Positions 7,526-15,850 of a stretch of DNA of 33,778 nt are shown here, one piece after another. A program made the position numbers and the translations under genes. The notes beneath the pieces are model-generated. The model had not been told where the DNA came from. It ran no database searches and worked only from the letters and a program-made list of their open reading frames with translations. Every line of letters begins with the position of its first letter. Positions within the stretch are counted from its first letter, which is position 1. This stretch comes from Candidatus Poseidoniaceae archaeon (GTDB lineage: Archaea; Thermoplasmatota; Poseidoniia; Poseidoniales; Poseidoniaceae): contig CALJHE010000033.1 of assembly GCA_938075675.1 (NCBI GenBank), positions 1 through 33,778 on the forward strand, given 5' to 3'.

Positions 7526-9616
7526 TCACGAGTTTGAATACGACGGTTTTCGACCTTCGATGAGCGCAGACAAACCTTCCAGAGAATCAGAAGTTGAGAA
7601 AATATCAGTCAACTGGTCGAGTTCCATCTGAAGCCCTGCTGGCAATTCGGTAGTCGAAGTGGCGTCAATCAAATCACTGGCCATCTTCAAGGCGATTGGT
7701 GCCGTTCGAGAGAGAGATTTCAATTGACGTGAAACAATCTTATCCTCGGAGTCAAACCCTTCTGGACATGTTCCGTTCAAGATGGATGTCATGTTCTCAT
7801 CGCTGTAAAACGAGGCAGCAAAAGCAGCTGCTGGACTGGAAGGGTTTGTAGGTGCACCGGGGTATTTGTTGTCCGGTTTACCGGCCGATGCCAATTCTGC
7901 AACGCATGAATCAACTGAAGCCACATCCACCAAGTGTGTGAGAAGACCAAGATCATATCCAGTTTGCGCATCCATGAAATTACCAGCGAGAACAGACCAG
8001 CGTGCAGCAGGAATGCCGCAAATACGTGCAGGTCGTTGTGTGCCGCCCAATCCGGGGTAAATACCGATGGAGGTCTCTGGGAAACGGAATTGTGTACGCC
8101 GGGTACCGATTCGATAGTCGCAAGCAAGAGCCAATTCCAAACCACCGCCAAGAGCAAGACCCGTGGTCAATGCAACAGTGGTCTTCTTTGATGATTCCAA
8201 TTTGTTGAGCATGGTATGTCCATCAGCGGTGAACGTGACAATATCAGGGATTGATTCTGCTCTAATTTTATCAACGAAAAACTTGACATCTGCACCGGCA
8301 ACAAATGCCTTACCAGCACCATCGAGTACAATGGTGTGAACTTCTGCATCTGCATTGACAAGGTCAAGAGCATCGTTCAGTTGTCCAACGACCGTTTCAT
8401 TGAGCGCATTCATGGCTTCGGGCCGATTGATAGTGAGCGTAGCAACTCCAGATTCTATGCTTACATCGACGTATGAAAAATTCCATCCTTGGTTCGTTTG
8501 CGCTTGCTTGGAAAAGTATTCAGGAACGGTCCATGAACGCTCAGGGTCGCTTTCAGCACTCAAATCAGCGTAGGATTGAGCCATGCGATGTGCTTCTTGA
8601 ATCCCGACTCGGTTCATCATCTCGAAAGGTCCTCGCGCCCAGCGTAGTCCGACCTTAGCGCCTCTGTCCACATCTTCCATCGAACAAACGCCCTCTTCCA
8701 CAATCTGTGCTGCAACGCCAAAGACGACGCCATAGAGTCGCTCTGCGACTGCGGCGTATTGTTCAGGAGAGTAGGCTTGCTCGCCAGACACGTCCCAGTG
8801 CTCATTCGCTTCGATGAGGTCCCGAAGGTTTTGAGCACCGTTGTAGCGAGGAGTGTGGAGTTGTTCAGCAAGGTAATCCGTAGAATGCAGAGCAATCGGT
8901 GGGCCTGTAAGGTTCATGAGGCCAAACGGTCCCAAACCAATTCGGAACGCTTTGCATGCTGCTGCGTCTATTTGTGCAGCAGTAGCAACGCCCTCTTCAA
9001 GCAGTAAACATGCTTCATTGAGCCACGGAACAAAGAATCGATTGACGACAAACCCTGGTCGGTCGCCACAAACAATGACCACTTTACCCAGCATCTTACA
9101 GTATTGAACGACCTTTTCGACCGTTTCAGCGCTTGACGCCTCAGCTGGAATAACCTCTACTAAGCGGTTCTTTGCCGGGTGATAAAAGAAGTGCAATCCA
9201 ACGAATCGGTCCGCTCGACCGGTTGCTTCAGCAAGGGCATTCACGGAAAGCGAAGACGTGTTGGAGGCAAGGATTGTTTCAGGCCCACATGCTGAGTCCA
9301 AGGTGTTGAAAACTGCTGTTTTTATGTCAAAATCTTCGAAAACTGCCTCGATAACAAGGTCGGTGTTTGCGGCAGTGTTTTCTACGCCAACAACTCCCGT
9401 AATTCGACCTTGGATCGCCTCGACTTGAGCCGGCGAAAAAATGCGACGTTCTACAGCCTCAGAGAGGAAATCACGAATGATGCCTTGACCGCGGTCGACC
9501 CACTGTTGTTCTCTGTCAACCATCTGGACGTCGAATTCTTCCTGAGCCGTTTTCTGAGCGATACCGGAACCCATGTTCCCTGCACCGACGATTGCTACAC
9601 GCTGAATAGGTTGCAT
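7526..9616 (-). CDS. 3-hydroxyacyl-CoA dehydrogenase / enoyl-CoA hydratase fusion
   Basis: Bifunctional beta-oxidation enzyme (696 aa): the hydratase hydrates enoyl-CoA and the dehydrogenase oxidises the L-3-hydroxyacyl-CoA with NAD+. Domain order is the archaeal one, dehydrogenase first. The NAD loop GAGNMGSGIA is at residues 11-20. The His-Glu pair is H142/E154 (GLHFFYHP...LVEV). Two dehydrogenase C-terminal helical domains lie at about 186-280 and 296-372. The crotonase domain runs from about 383, with an oxyanion-hole segment FVAGADVKFF (438-447) and both catalytic glutamates, E494 (GGGLELALACD) and E514 (FPETSIGIYPG). Both halves therefore look active. A TATA-like gagtattcat lies at 9641-9650, about 29 bp upstream of the ATG. 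No thiolase or acyl-CoA dehydrogenase is nearby. Confidence 0.95.
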   Translation of the reverse strand: MQPIQRVAIVGAGNMGSGIAQKTAQEEFDVQMVDREQQWVDRGQGIIRDFLSEAVERRIFSPAQVEAIQGRITGVVGVENTAANTDLVIEAVFEDFDIKTAVFNTLDSACGPETILASNTSSLSVNALAEATGRADRFVGLHFFYHPAKNRLVEVIPAEASSAETVEKVVQYCKMLGKVVIVCGDRPGFVVNRFFVPWLNEACLLLEEGVATAAQIDAAACKAFRIGLGPFGLMNLTGPPIALHSTDYLAEQLHTPRYNGAQNLRDLIEANEHWDVSGEQAYSPEQYAAVAERLYGVVFGVAAQIVEEGVCSMEDVDRGAKVGLRWARGPFEMMNRVGIQEAHRMAQSYADLSAESDPERSWTVPEYFSKQAQTNQGWNFSYVDVSIESGVATLTINRPEAMNALNETVVGQLNDALDLVNADAEVHTIVLDGAGKAFVAGADVKFFVDKIRAESIPDIVTFTADGHTMLNKLESSKKTTVALTTGLALGGGLELALACDYRIGTRRTQFRFPETSIGIYPGLGGTQRPARICGIPAARWSVLAGNFMDAQTGYDLGLLTHLVDVASVDSCVAELASAGKPDNKYPGAPTNPSSPAAAFAASFYSDENMTSILNGTCPEGFDSEDKIVSRQLKSLSRTAPIALKMASDLIDATSTTELPAGLQMELDQLTDIFSTSDSLEGLSALIEGRKPSYSNS

Positions 9617-10243
9617 GGCAGTGCCAGCAAAACGCCACCCATGAATACTCCGCTCAGAAGTTCTCGCTGTGCTCGGAGTGGAAGAAGATCCAGAACAGAT
9701 ACTGGCCTCATGATGTGAACTGCAGTATGAATTACTTGGGCCTCAGAGGATGTGCCTTTCAGATTCGTCCAGCAGTATATCGTTTTCAAGAAAATACCAT
9801 ATTGGGGGAAGGATGAGCCCACGCAGAATTGACTCAAACAACGATGTTGGTAAGGCGTATGGACGTCCCCAAAGGTAATTACCGCCAGATTTGAGCGTTA
9901 AGTGGCGATGAGGTTGACTAAACGGCATCATCCGAAGCGAAGATGGCATTCTTGTCGGTGTCGATGATGCCGACGGTTTATCTGAAGCAATGCGAAATAT
10001 GATTGGATGAAATGGGACACACAACCAATGCGGGACGGCGTCGTAGCGAGATATACGAAAGCATCCAACCGCAGGCAATTATTGGATATATACGATACGA
10101 TGCTCTAATCCTATTCTTTCAGATGTGAGCCCACAGTAAGTGTATGTTGACTGCCCTAAACACTCTCGTAGAAATCACGCATTATGCAGTTGCTTTAATC
10201 ACCCGAACCCATTGCAAGATTCGAACCCTTCAAGGGTCCTGGC
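9617..10243. other. Gene-poor stretch of about 630 bp
   Basis: I see no convincing intact gene here. Open frames exist (for example 111 codons at 9743-10078, minus), but their composition is not protein-like. The stretch holds the promoter of the HADH-ECH gene, a short plus-strand fragment resembling a glycosyltransferase C-terminus (9918-10010), an isolated TATA-like ggatatatacga near 10083-10094 with no clear gene after it, and a small inverted repeat accctt-c-aagggt near 10225-10237 just past the next gene's stop. Confidence 0.5.
9918..10010 (+). pseudogene. Possible decayed glycosyltransferase C-terminal fragment
   Basis: The plus-strand frame between stop codons at 9915 and 10008 encodes about 30 residues, including EDGILVGVDDADGLSEAM. 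This resembles the GT4/GT1 C-terminal pattern (G-(I/L)-L-V-x-x-x-D-x-x-x-L-x-x-A-(I/M)). The neighbouring intact glycosyltransferase has the parallel segment GGILVDDGHDADAVIEAL on the opposite strand. Upstream in the same frame are several stops and no conserved glycosyltransferase blocks, so if real it is a remnant. The evidence is one short motif and could be chance. Confidence 0.3.
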
Positions 10244-11479
10244 TCAAAGGCCTTCAAACAGGCTCTCAAGCCCACTGCGGAAAGCAGCAACAGAACGTCG
10301 ATGGTCAACCATTCGGGTGTGCTCGCGGGCTAATGCACCGTAACGCTCACGGTCGTCATACACCGCCCTCAGGGCTTCAATGACAGCATCAGCGTCATGG
10401 CCATCGTCCACCAGAATGCCCCCTTCGCCCAAGGCTTCCTTTTGCGACCCCACGTCCGACGTCACGCTTGGCACCCCGAACAAACCCGCTTCGCCGATGA
10501 CCCGACCCCAAGAACCGGTCGTCTCGAAAAGGATGAGGTGGAGGTCGATGCTGGCGAAGAATGCCCCTGCATCCACATGGCCGACGACGCGCGCGTTCGG
10601 GTGATGAGCGAGTTCCTGCGGGTATGCACTACCCCCAGCAACGTGAACTTCCGCCTCCGGCCAAAGCTCAAGCAATCTCGGCAGAAGGCGTTGATACATC
10701 CGCAACCCCTTCTCTGGGGTGACGACCATGATACCAATCACAGGTGGTGCTCCATCTGGTCGCTTTGCCTGCTCGGCAGCGCGCAAGGCGTTTACATCAT
10801 CCATGCCCCCAAAGCGACCGCCAAAATCGATTGGCAGAGGTACGCTGTGGCCTTGTTGAATGGCAAATCGAGATCGAATGTCAGCAAGCAAACCTTCTCC
10901 AGCCGCACACACGAGGGCTGCTCCCTCCATCACGGGTCGAAACCGTTCCTCAAGGCGAAACACAGTGTCGTCGCGCACGAACATGATGTAAGGCATCCCA
11001 CGGGCTGTGAACGCTTCAGCAGCACCTGGCGCCCATTCGAGTTGGGTCAATCCGATGCCACCTGCGTGCTCCTGCTTATCCAACCATGTCCCTACACGAT
11101 CAGCGAACTGGGAGCTACGTCGACCAATGTGCCGGTCATGGGCCCACTTTCTGCGTCTCATCTCACCCTTTCGTTCCCGCAAGCCCCAGGCCACCTTCGA
11201 CCAGAAACCTTCGATGCGGAGGTCCGTTGTGGAGAAATCTACTTGCGGCTCAAGCAAACCGATTTGTTCGCCTAGATCGCTGCTTGCAAACGCGCAAACC
11301 GTCCACGCAGGATGCGTTGGAGCATTCGCCGCGGGTGACATTGGAACGAACGTTGGTGCGGTTTCAAGCGTCGGCCCGGGTACCGCAATACCGTTCAGCA
11401 AGGCCGCCAGAGAACGCTCTGCGCCACCTCCAGGTGGATCGAGGTCCCGCACTGCGGCAAAGAGACGGCGGGTGCTCAT
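10244..11479 (-). CDS. Glycosyltransferase, GT4-like (GT-B fold)
   Basis: This 411-residue protein resembles family 4 glycosyltransferases. The N-terminal acceptor half opens with LFAAVRDLDPPGGGAERSL. A donor half starts near IGIMVVTPEKGL and carries VHVAGG, then GRVIGEAGLFGVPSVTSDVG. The family's E-x7-E motif has kept only its second Glu (GEAG); the first position is not acidic here. The gene is markedly GC-rich (38 of 60 bases in 10441-10500) compared with its neighbours, suggesting recent transfer. I chose ATG 11479 (MSTRRLFAAV) over upstream starts at 11503 and 11581 because the recognisable fold begins there. It probably adds a sugar to a surface glycan, lipid or glycoprotein; donor and acceptor are unknown. 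Confidence 0.85.
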   Translation of the reverse strand: MSTRRLFAAVRDLDPPGGGAERSLAALLNGIAVPGPTLETAPTFVPMSPAANAPTHPAWTVCAFASSDLGEQIGLLEPQVDFSTTDLRIEGFWSKVAWGLRERKGEMRRRKWAHDRHIGRRSSQFADRVGTWLDKQEHAGGIGLTQLEWAPGAAEAFTARGMPYIMFVRDDTVFRLEERFRPVMEGAALVCAAGEGLLADIRSRFAIQQGHSVPLPIDFGGRFGGMDDVNALRAAEQAKRPDGAPPVIGIMVVTPEKGLRMYQRLLPRLLELWPEAEVHVAGGSAYPQELAHHPNARVVGHVDAGAFFASIDLHLILFETTGSWGRVIGEAGLFGVPSVTSDVGSQKEALGEGGILVDDGHDADAVIEALRAVYDDRERYGALAREHTRMVDHRRSVAAFRSGLESLFEGL

Positions 11480-11571
11480 ACAACTGCCTTCGCTCCGACC
11501 CATTTGAGCGTTGTGGGCTCTTATCAACCCGGCTGAGGCATAGAAGTGTTGGACACATCTCTGAATACAAA

Positions 11572-11580
11572 TCAAATACA
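11572..11580 (+). promoter_or_regulatory. TATA-like box of the small zinc-ribbon membrane protein
   Basis: tcaaataca is centred about 24 bp upstream of the ATG at 11600, consistent with a leaderless transcript. Confidence 0.35.
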
Positions 11581-11599
11581 TGCATCGTGTGGGTCAAAC

Positions 11600-11860
11600 A
11601 TGCGCTTGGAATGGCCAGTCTATGCATTTACTGCCAGTGTATTCCTCGCTTTTGCTCTAGGTGTTCAGTTCTTGTCTCTCAGCACCGGTGCCGTCTTTGG
11701 ACTGTTTCTGTTACTGACTGTGGCCTATGCATGGGTCGCTTGGTTGATGATCAAACAAAAGGCCGTCCTCGAACTGCATGGCTACATCACCTGCAGCACG
11801 TGTAATGAGCAGACACCCTCGCAAGGTAAGCACTGCATGAACTGCGGTGCTGAAATTTAA
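11600..11860 (+). CDS. Small membrane protein with C-terminal zinc ribbon
   Basis: The 86-residue protein has two membrane helices (about residues 8-28 and 30-51). A cytoplasmic-type zinc ribbon follows, with C65, C68, C79 and C82 in a CxxC-x10-CxxC arrangement. It matches no named family that I know. The two-helix-plus-ribbon layout is common among small archaeal membrane proteins and usually means a metal-stabilised docking module. ATG 11600 fits the TATA-like element 24 bp upstream; a GTG at 11546 would add 18 poorly hydrophobic residues. It is divergent from the glycosyltransferase and converges on the lipoprotein gene with one base between stops. Confidence 0.7.
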   Translation: MRLEWPVYAFTASVFLAFALGVQFLSLSTGAVFGLFLLLTVAYAWVAWLMIKQKAVLELHGYITCSTCNEQTPSQGKHCMNCGAEI

Positions 11861-11861
11861 A

Positions 11862-12395
11862 TCATTGACTCATCCAAAAATTCGTCGTGTGTCCAACAGG
11901 GCCACCTATTGATTCTTGAGCGATATATTGCAGATTCTCTTCTTGTTCGGTCGTTATGTCTCCGTTCATTATTGTCAATTGAATAAGACAACCTTCACTG
12001 CAGATGTCTACACTGTTTTCTCGCAATGTAATAATTTCATCAGGCACCCACACTCCGTCGTCGACGGCTTCTATGATGAGGCAAGCATCTGGTGAATCGG
12101 ATGCTAACCTACATTCGTAAGTGGGGCTGTTTTCGTCATCTGCATCGCCTACTACAAGCCGGAATCTGTAGTGTTCTGCTCCATCTTGTGTAGATGTACC
12201 ATCGTGGAACTGAACTGGAGATGTGCTGTTTATCAACTCCAATTCTACAATCATATCACCTGTTTCTGCTGTTCCTGTGCCGAGGGTGTCGATGTCAAAA
12301 GTTCCCACATGCTCTCCACCAAAGGGTGTTAGGTCACTTATACAACCAACGAAAACCATTGACGCCATCACAAGAGCAATCATTAAATTCTTCAT
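11862..12395 (-). CDS. Predicted secreted lipoprotein, unknown function
   Basis: The 177-residue protein has a lipoprotein-type signal: Met-Lys start, hydrophobic core and a lipobox ending VFVGC (C18). The mature part is acidic and beta-rich, with several Cys (YECRL, DACLI, DICSEGCLI) that could form disulfides outside the cell. I do not recognise the domain. Alternative in-frame starts are at 12401 and 12416; 12395 gives the most typical signal peptide. It is the only minus-strand gene in this spot, so probably transcribed alone. Confidence 0.75.
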   Translation of the reverse strand: MKNLMIALVMASMVFVGCISDLTPFGGEHVGTFDIDTLGTGTAETGDMIVELELINSTSPVQFHDGTSTQDGAEHYRFRLVVGDADDENSPTYECRLASDSPDACLIIEAVDDGVWVPDEIITLRENSVDICSEGCLIQLTIMNGDITTEQEENLQYIAQESIGGPVGHTTNFWMSQ

Positions 12396-12666
12396 AGTCA
12401 TGAAACTACTAAACAAAACTCTGCATTAGTCTTTTCTGTACACCTTTTCAAACACAGTGACATAAGACAACGAACTCTTTCTATCCAACCAAAGTTATTC
12501 TTTGTTCAATATTCAAGCAGTGGGTACCGACTGCCAACCTGCTGCTGGACAACTGAAGGGCACTTTGCCTCAAGTTCAACTTTTGGTTCCGTGTAAACCA
12601 CGTGAGAAAGTATTGTCAACCAGTTTGCATGGCGATAATCATGTCCAGTCAGAAACTGTTGCAACC

Positions 12667-12673
12667 AAGGAGG
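12667..12673 (+). promoter_or_regulatory. Ribosome binding site of the DUF1772-like gene
   Basis: AAGGAGG ends 7 nt before the ATG at 12681, the same spacing as at the GST-like gene and nuoN. This gene has no same-strand neighbour upstream, so not all first genes here are leaderless. The rest of the 12396-12680 gap shows no convincing gene or RNA. Confidence 0.65.
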
Positions 12674-12680
12674 TTTTGAG

Positions 12681-13181
12681 ATGGACTTAACCCCTCTTCA
12701 TGTGGCTCTCATGTTATCGATTTTGTTGTGCTCGTTAGTGGCAGGACTGTTGTTTGGATTCGCAGTGGTTGTAATGCCTGGTATTGCTAAACTCACTGAC
12801 AAAGGATTTCTTTTGGCATTCAAACACATGGATGAAATAATACAGAACAATCATCCTTTGTTCATTCTCGTCTGGGCAGGTTCAATTCTCACAGTTCTTG
12901 CGACACTGATTTTAGGAACAATGAACCTAACTGGCACGCAACTCTATCTTCTATGGGTTGCATCAACTCTGTATTTATTTGGTGTTCAATTACCGACATT
13001 TCGATTCAATATTCCCCTCAATGATTCGTTACAAGCGTTGGATATTGAAGCACTTGATGATCCCGAGGCTGCAGCATCTCGTATGGACTTTGAATATCCA
13101 TGGAACCGTTGGAACAGATTCCGAACCGTAAACGCCGTCTTCGCTGTTTCAATGTTGCTCATCCTTCTCTTCCAACTCTAA
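12681..13181 (+). CDS. DUF1772-like four-helix membrane protein
   Basis: The 166-residue protein has four hydrophobic helices (about residues 8-32, 57-79, 84-103 and 147-165). It shows the pattern of the DUF1772 / anthrone-oxygenase-like family: a glycine-rich first helix running into GFAVVVMPGI, an F-K-H-M-D-x-I segment after it, and a C-terminal WNRWNRFRTVNA before the last helix. Some family members act on small aromatic or polyketide substrates, but most are uncharacterised, so I assign no reaction. The gene stands alone with its own strong ribosome binding site. Confidence 0.75.
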   Translation: MDLTPLHVALMLSILLCSLVAGLLFGFAVVVMPGIAKLTDKGFLLAFKHMDEIIQNNHPLFILVWAGSILTVLATLILGTMNLTGTQLYLLWVASTLYLFGVQLPTFRFNIPLNDSLQALDIEALDDPEAAASRMDFEYPWNRWNRFRTVNAVFAVSMLLILLFQL

Positions 13182-13287
13182 TGCAACCCTACGTTCCAGA
13201 GCAAAAATACCGACTCTCAAAGTAGGTATGGGACGGCATACGACCCTGATGTTTGTTGACGGAAAGTTTCCCTTACGAGCGTGTTGT

Positions 13288-14457
13288 TCACAAGGAATCG
13301 TACACTTCAGCCATTCGAGCGCAAAACCTGCTCTGGTCAAATCGTGTAGCAAATTCAATCAAACCTGAGCGAGGTTTTGGCCAGGAATGTTCATCGTCGT
13401 TTTTCGTACGATTTTTCCAATTTGAATGGACTGAAAGGATAGCTTCCTTCCATGCTTCTTTGTCATCAGGTCTTAGGCATGTGTCATCGGGCATCAGTTC
13501 ATTGTGAGAAGGAAGATTCGAACACAGCACAGGAGTACCACTCGCCATCGCCTCAAGCGGGGGGTAGCCGAATCCCTCACTGGCACTCGGGAAAAGCAAT
13601 GCTTCACTGGCGAACCGCATGTGCATCAATGCTTCACTGGAAACATCACCACCGTGAGGGGTCCAATTGAGAACCTTGTGAGCGCGGGCATACGCAGATG
13701 CAGATGGGCCTCCGTACGGGCAGTTCTCATTTCCAACATGATGAATCTGAATGCTGTTTTTGACTTCCTCATCCAATTCGCCAAGAACCTTGCACAGGAA
13801 TTCGAGGCGCTTTCGAGGAGCGTGACTCCCGACAATGAGCAGATGGCATTTCTTCGTAAAGTCGCGAGCAGGAGTGAGTACATCAACGGAATCTTGAGCC
13901 ACTGGAGTAAACGATTGAACACGGAGTCCGAGCGGTACGCAAACCGACTTTATCGCAGGGAAATGTTGTTTGCAGGCGGACAGTGTTGCTTGTGAATCAC
14001 AGACAAGGAGGTTCGCTCGCGAAATTCCATCTCGTAATTTTTGCAAATCTTTGCGGCGAAACCAGCCCGGTTTCTGTTCGCCAACATCGATCGTTTCGTC
14101 ACCAATTCGAATTTGTTGTGGATACAGATGGAATAAATCGTGAACGGTAACAACCACTGGTAAAGAGCAATTTTCTGGAATGAGGTGGGCTTGTTCTTGA
14201 TCGGTGATGTGGAGAAGAGTGAGTCCATGTTCACCACGAATCTTTTTGTCAACTTTTCTCGGATGAGAAAACCATCGTTTGTAGAGACGGGAGAGCGGGT
14301 TCATGCGGCGGCGCAACGGATACTCGCAAACTTCGGGAGTTGACCATCCAGAAATCTCTCCTTCTGCAAGTGAAGTTGCAAGGTTATGATGGGCCCCGCC
14401 GATACCCGTATTGCTCGAGAGGGCGCCGCCTCGGACGAGCAACACCTGTTTGGGCAT
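13288..14457 (-). CDS. Glycosyltransferase, GT4 family
   Basis: The 389-residue GT-B enzyme has an N-terminal glycine-rich acceptor loop (NTGIGGAHHNLA) and a VVVTVHDLFHL segment. Its donor half has LLIVGSHAPRKRLEFL and the intact E-x7-E motif EGFGYPPLEAMASGTPV. It probably transfers a nucleotide-activated sugar to a surface glycan or lipid; specificity cannot be read. ATG 14457 (MPKQVLLVRGG) is preferred to a TTG at 14499 because the first beta strand starts there. It is divergent from the HxlR-type regulator. Unlike the other glycosyltransferase at 10.2-11.5 kb, its base composition matches the surroundings. Confidence 0.88.
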   Translation of the reverse strand: MPKQVLLVRGGALSSNTGIGGAHHNLATSLAEGEISGWSTPEVCEYPLRRRMNPLSRLYKRWFSHPRKVDKKIRGEHGLTLLHITDQEQAHLIPENCSLPVVVTVHDLFHLYPQQIRIGDETIDVGEQKPGWFRRKDLQKLRDGISRANLLVCDSQATLSACKQHFPAIKSVCVPLGLRVQSFTPVAQDSVDVLTPARDFTKKCHLLIVGSHAPRKRLEFLCKVLGELDEEVKNSIQIHHVGNENCPYGGPSASAYARAHKVLNWTPHGGDVSSEALMHMRFASEALLFPSASEGFGYPPLEAMASGTPVLCSNLPSHNELMPDDTCLRPDDKEAWKEAILSVHSNWKNRTKNDDEHSWPKPRSGLIEFATRFDQSRFCARMAEVYDSL

Positions 14458-14542
14458 GCGTGAGCCTAGCGTCGATACTTCTTGAAAGGTGAGACTCAAA
14501 CTTCGGCATTGTTCTCTTTTCGTTTCGCAATTCAGTGTTAAA

Positions 14543-15052
14543 ATGGAATTAAGTAGTCGAACAGTTAGCGTTGTTTGGGATGAGAATATGACTACACCAC
14601 CACTTCGAGTTTCTCGTGAGGATTACAACGATGTTCGAAGTTCAATCGAAAACGCCATCTCACTCGGTGGAGATATTCGAGGTATTCTTGAATCACAAAA
14701 GGAATTGAACCCAACCAACGATTTGCATAACGAAGTGTGCAGAGCTGGAGAGGCCCTCAGCGTGTTCGGCTCTCGATGGACCATCGAAATACTCTCAGCA
14801 TTGTACATTGCTGGACCGCGTCGATTCAATCAAATGAAAAACCTCCTTGAAGGGATTTCCTCTCGTACTCTTTCGGACAAACTACGCTATCTCGCCGAGG
14901 AAGGACTCGTACACCGGCAGGTCACTGAAGGGCCACCAATCAGAGTGTCCTACCTTCTTACCGAACACGGACGAACGTGTGGCCGCCTCCTCTCACCCCT
15001 TGTAGCCCACTTGAAGATTCATCTTGGAACGGTAATTGCTCAAGACGAATAA
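14543..15052 (+). CDS. HxlR-family winged-helix transcription regulator
   Basis: The protein (169 aa from this ATG, or 154 aa from ATG 14588) has the HxlR/MarR-like DNA-binding core. EALSVFGSRWTIEILSAL begins the first helix. RRFNQMKNLLEGISSRTLSDKLRYL is the recognition region, followed by EEGLVHRQV and a beta-wing. HxlR proteins usually act as dimers sensing redox or small toxic molecules. Here the N-terminus is extended by 50-65 residues of helical sequence that the family normally lacks. Which ATG is used is unclear; a weak GGGATGAG precedes 14588. It is the first of three consecutive winged-helix genes on this strand. Confidence 0.85.
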   Translation: MELSSRTVSVVWDENMTTPPLRVSREDYNDVRSSIENAISLGGDIRGILESQKELNPTNDLHNEVCRAGEALSVFGSRWTIEILSALYIAGPRRFNQMKNLLEGISSRTLSDKLRYLAEEGLVHRQVTEGPPIRVSYLLTEHGRTCGRLLSPLVAHLKIHLGTVIAQDE

Positions 15053-15108
15053 CCAATCCTCAAACATGAAAGGGATGGCTTAAGAAAGGAGAACTTCGAG
15101 TTCACGTT

Positions 15109-15771
15109 ATGCCTCTGCTTGCACAATGGGTACGACAACGGCCTTGGTTGTCTGCAGGCCTGGTGGGTGCAGCTGGTGGCGTTGTTGGCATTGCAAGTGG
15201 TGTAGCGGCCGCTGCTACCGCAGTTGGAGCCTTTGCTGTTGGCAGTGTTTCAAGTAAATCTCGTGCCTATGAACACCCATTACGGCAAAGAATCTTGTCC
15301 ACACTCGAGCAACATCCTGGCCTATGTTATCGTGAACTCCAATCAACGCTTAATGCAGCGAATGGGACACTTCGTCACCATTTGGATGTGTTGCAAACCC
15401 GAAGAAGCGTTACTGTTCTTCCCGTAAACGGTAGAACATGCTACTTTGCTGGAGCACCAAGTCAAGTCGAAATCCTTCGCGGAATTGCTGTGACTGAAGA
15501 ACGCGCGGCTACCGCACTCCCAATTGGACTCTCTCTGGTTCAGAAACTCATTATCGAAGATATCCAGAAAGAAGGTGTTCCTCGCTCTCAAGCCGCGCTC
15601 GCTCGCAGGATTGGTCGCTCACGTGCGACCGTCCACTCTGCGGTCAAGGTCCTTCGTCGGAGAGGTATTCTGCGAGAAGATCGTATCGAAATGATGCCAC
15701 ATATCGACATGGAAATCGAATGGCATGGTTCGAAAGGCGTTGATTACGAGTGGCACGACGAGCGACGATAA
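15109..15771 (+). CDS. Membrane-anchored protein with two winged-helix domains
   Basis: This 220-residue protein begins with a Gly/Ala-rich hydrophobic stretch (about residues 14-48, several GxxxG-like steps) that should span or insert in the membrane. The first winged helix is at about 58-115 (RQRILSTLEQHPGLCYREL, then NGTLRHHLDVL). The second is at about 138-195 (SQAALARRIGRSRATVHSAVKVL). Tandem ArsR/MarR-like domains on a membrane anchor suggest a one-component regulator working at the membrane; its signal and targets are unknown. A TATA-like cttaagaa lies about 27 bp upstream of the ATG. It lies between two other regulator genes. Confidence 0.8.
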   Translation: MPLLAQWVRQRPWLSAGLVGAAGGVVGIASGVAAAATAVGAFAVGSVSSKSRAYEHPLRQRILSTLEQHPGLCYRELQSTLNAANGTLRHHLDVLQTRRSVTVLPVNGRTCYFAGAPSQVEILRGIAVTEERAATALPIGLSLVQKLIIEDIQKEGVPRSQAALARRIGRSRATVHSAVKVLRRRGILREDRIEMMPHIDMEIEWHGSKGVDYEWHDERR

Positions 15772-15850
15772 CCGCTCTATTTTTCGCCGCTTGAGAGGCA
15801 AATAATACACAGCCTTCAAAGACCTTCGACAGAAACGAAGGCTGAGTGTC

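Noticed and set aside
9595-9711. Minus-strand 38-codon frame with one hydrophobic stretch just before the HADH-ECH gene.
   Set aside because: It overlaps that gene's start, has no ribosome binding site or family resemblance, and is short enough to occur by chance.
9743-10078. Minus-strand 111-codon frame in the gene-poor stretch.
   Set aside because: Its composition is not protein-like and it is antisense to the possible glycosyltransferase remnant; no ribosome binding site.
10200-10240. gattcgaaccc on the plus strand looks like the T-loop of a minus-strand tRNA.
   Set aside because: The T-stem does not pair over five bases, and no anticodon arm or matching acceptor stem can be folded around it; the 5' side would lie inside the glycosyltransferase gene.
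10397-11275. Long plus-strand open frame (292 codons) across the GC-rich glycosyltransferase.
   Set aside because: It is a shadow frame made possible by high GC; the minus-strand protein has clear glycosyltransferase motifs.
12502-12690. Plus-strand 62-codon frame before the DUF1772-like gene.
   Set aside because: Protein-like features are absent and it runs into the ribosome binding site and start of the real gene.
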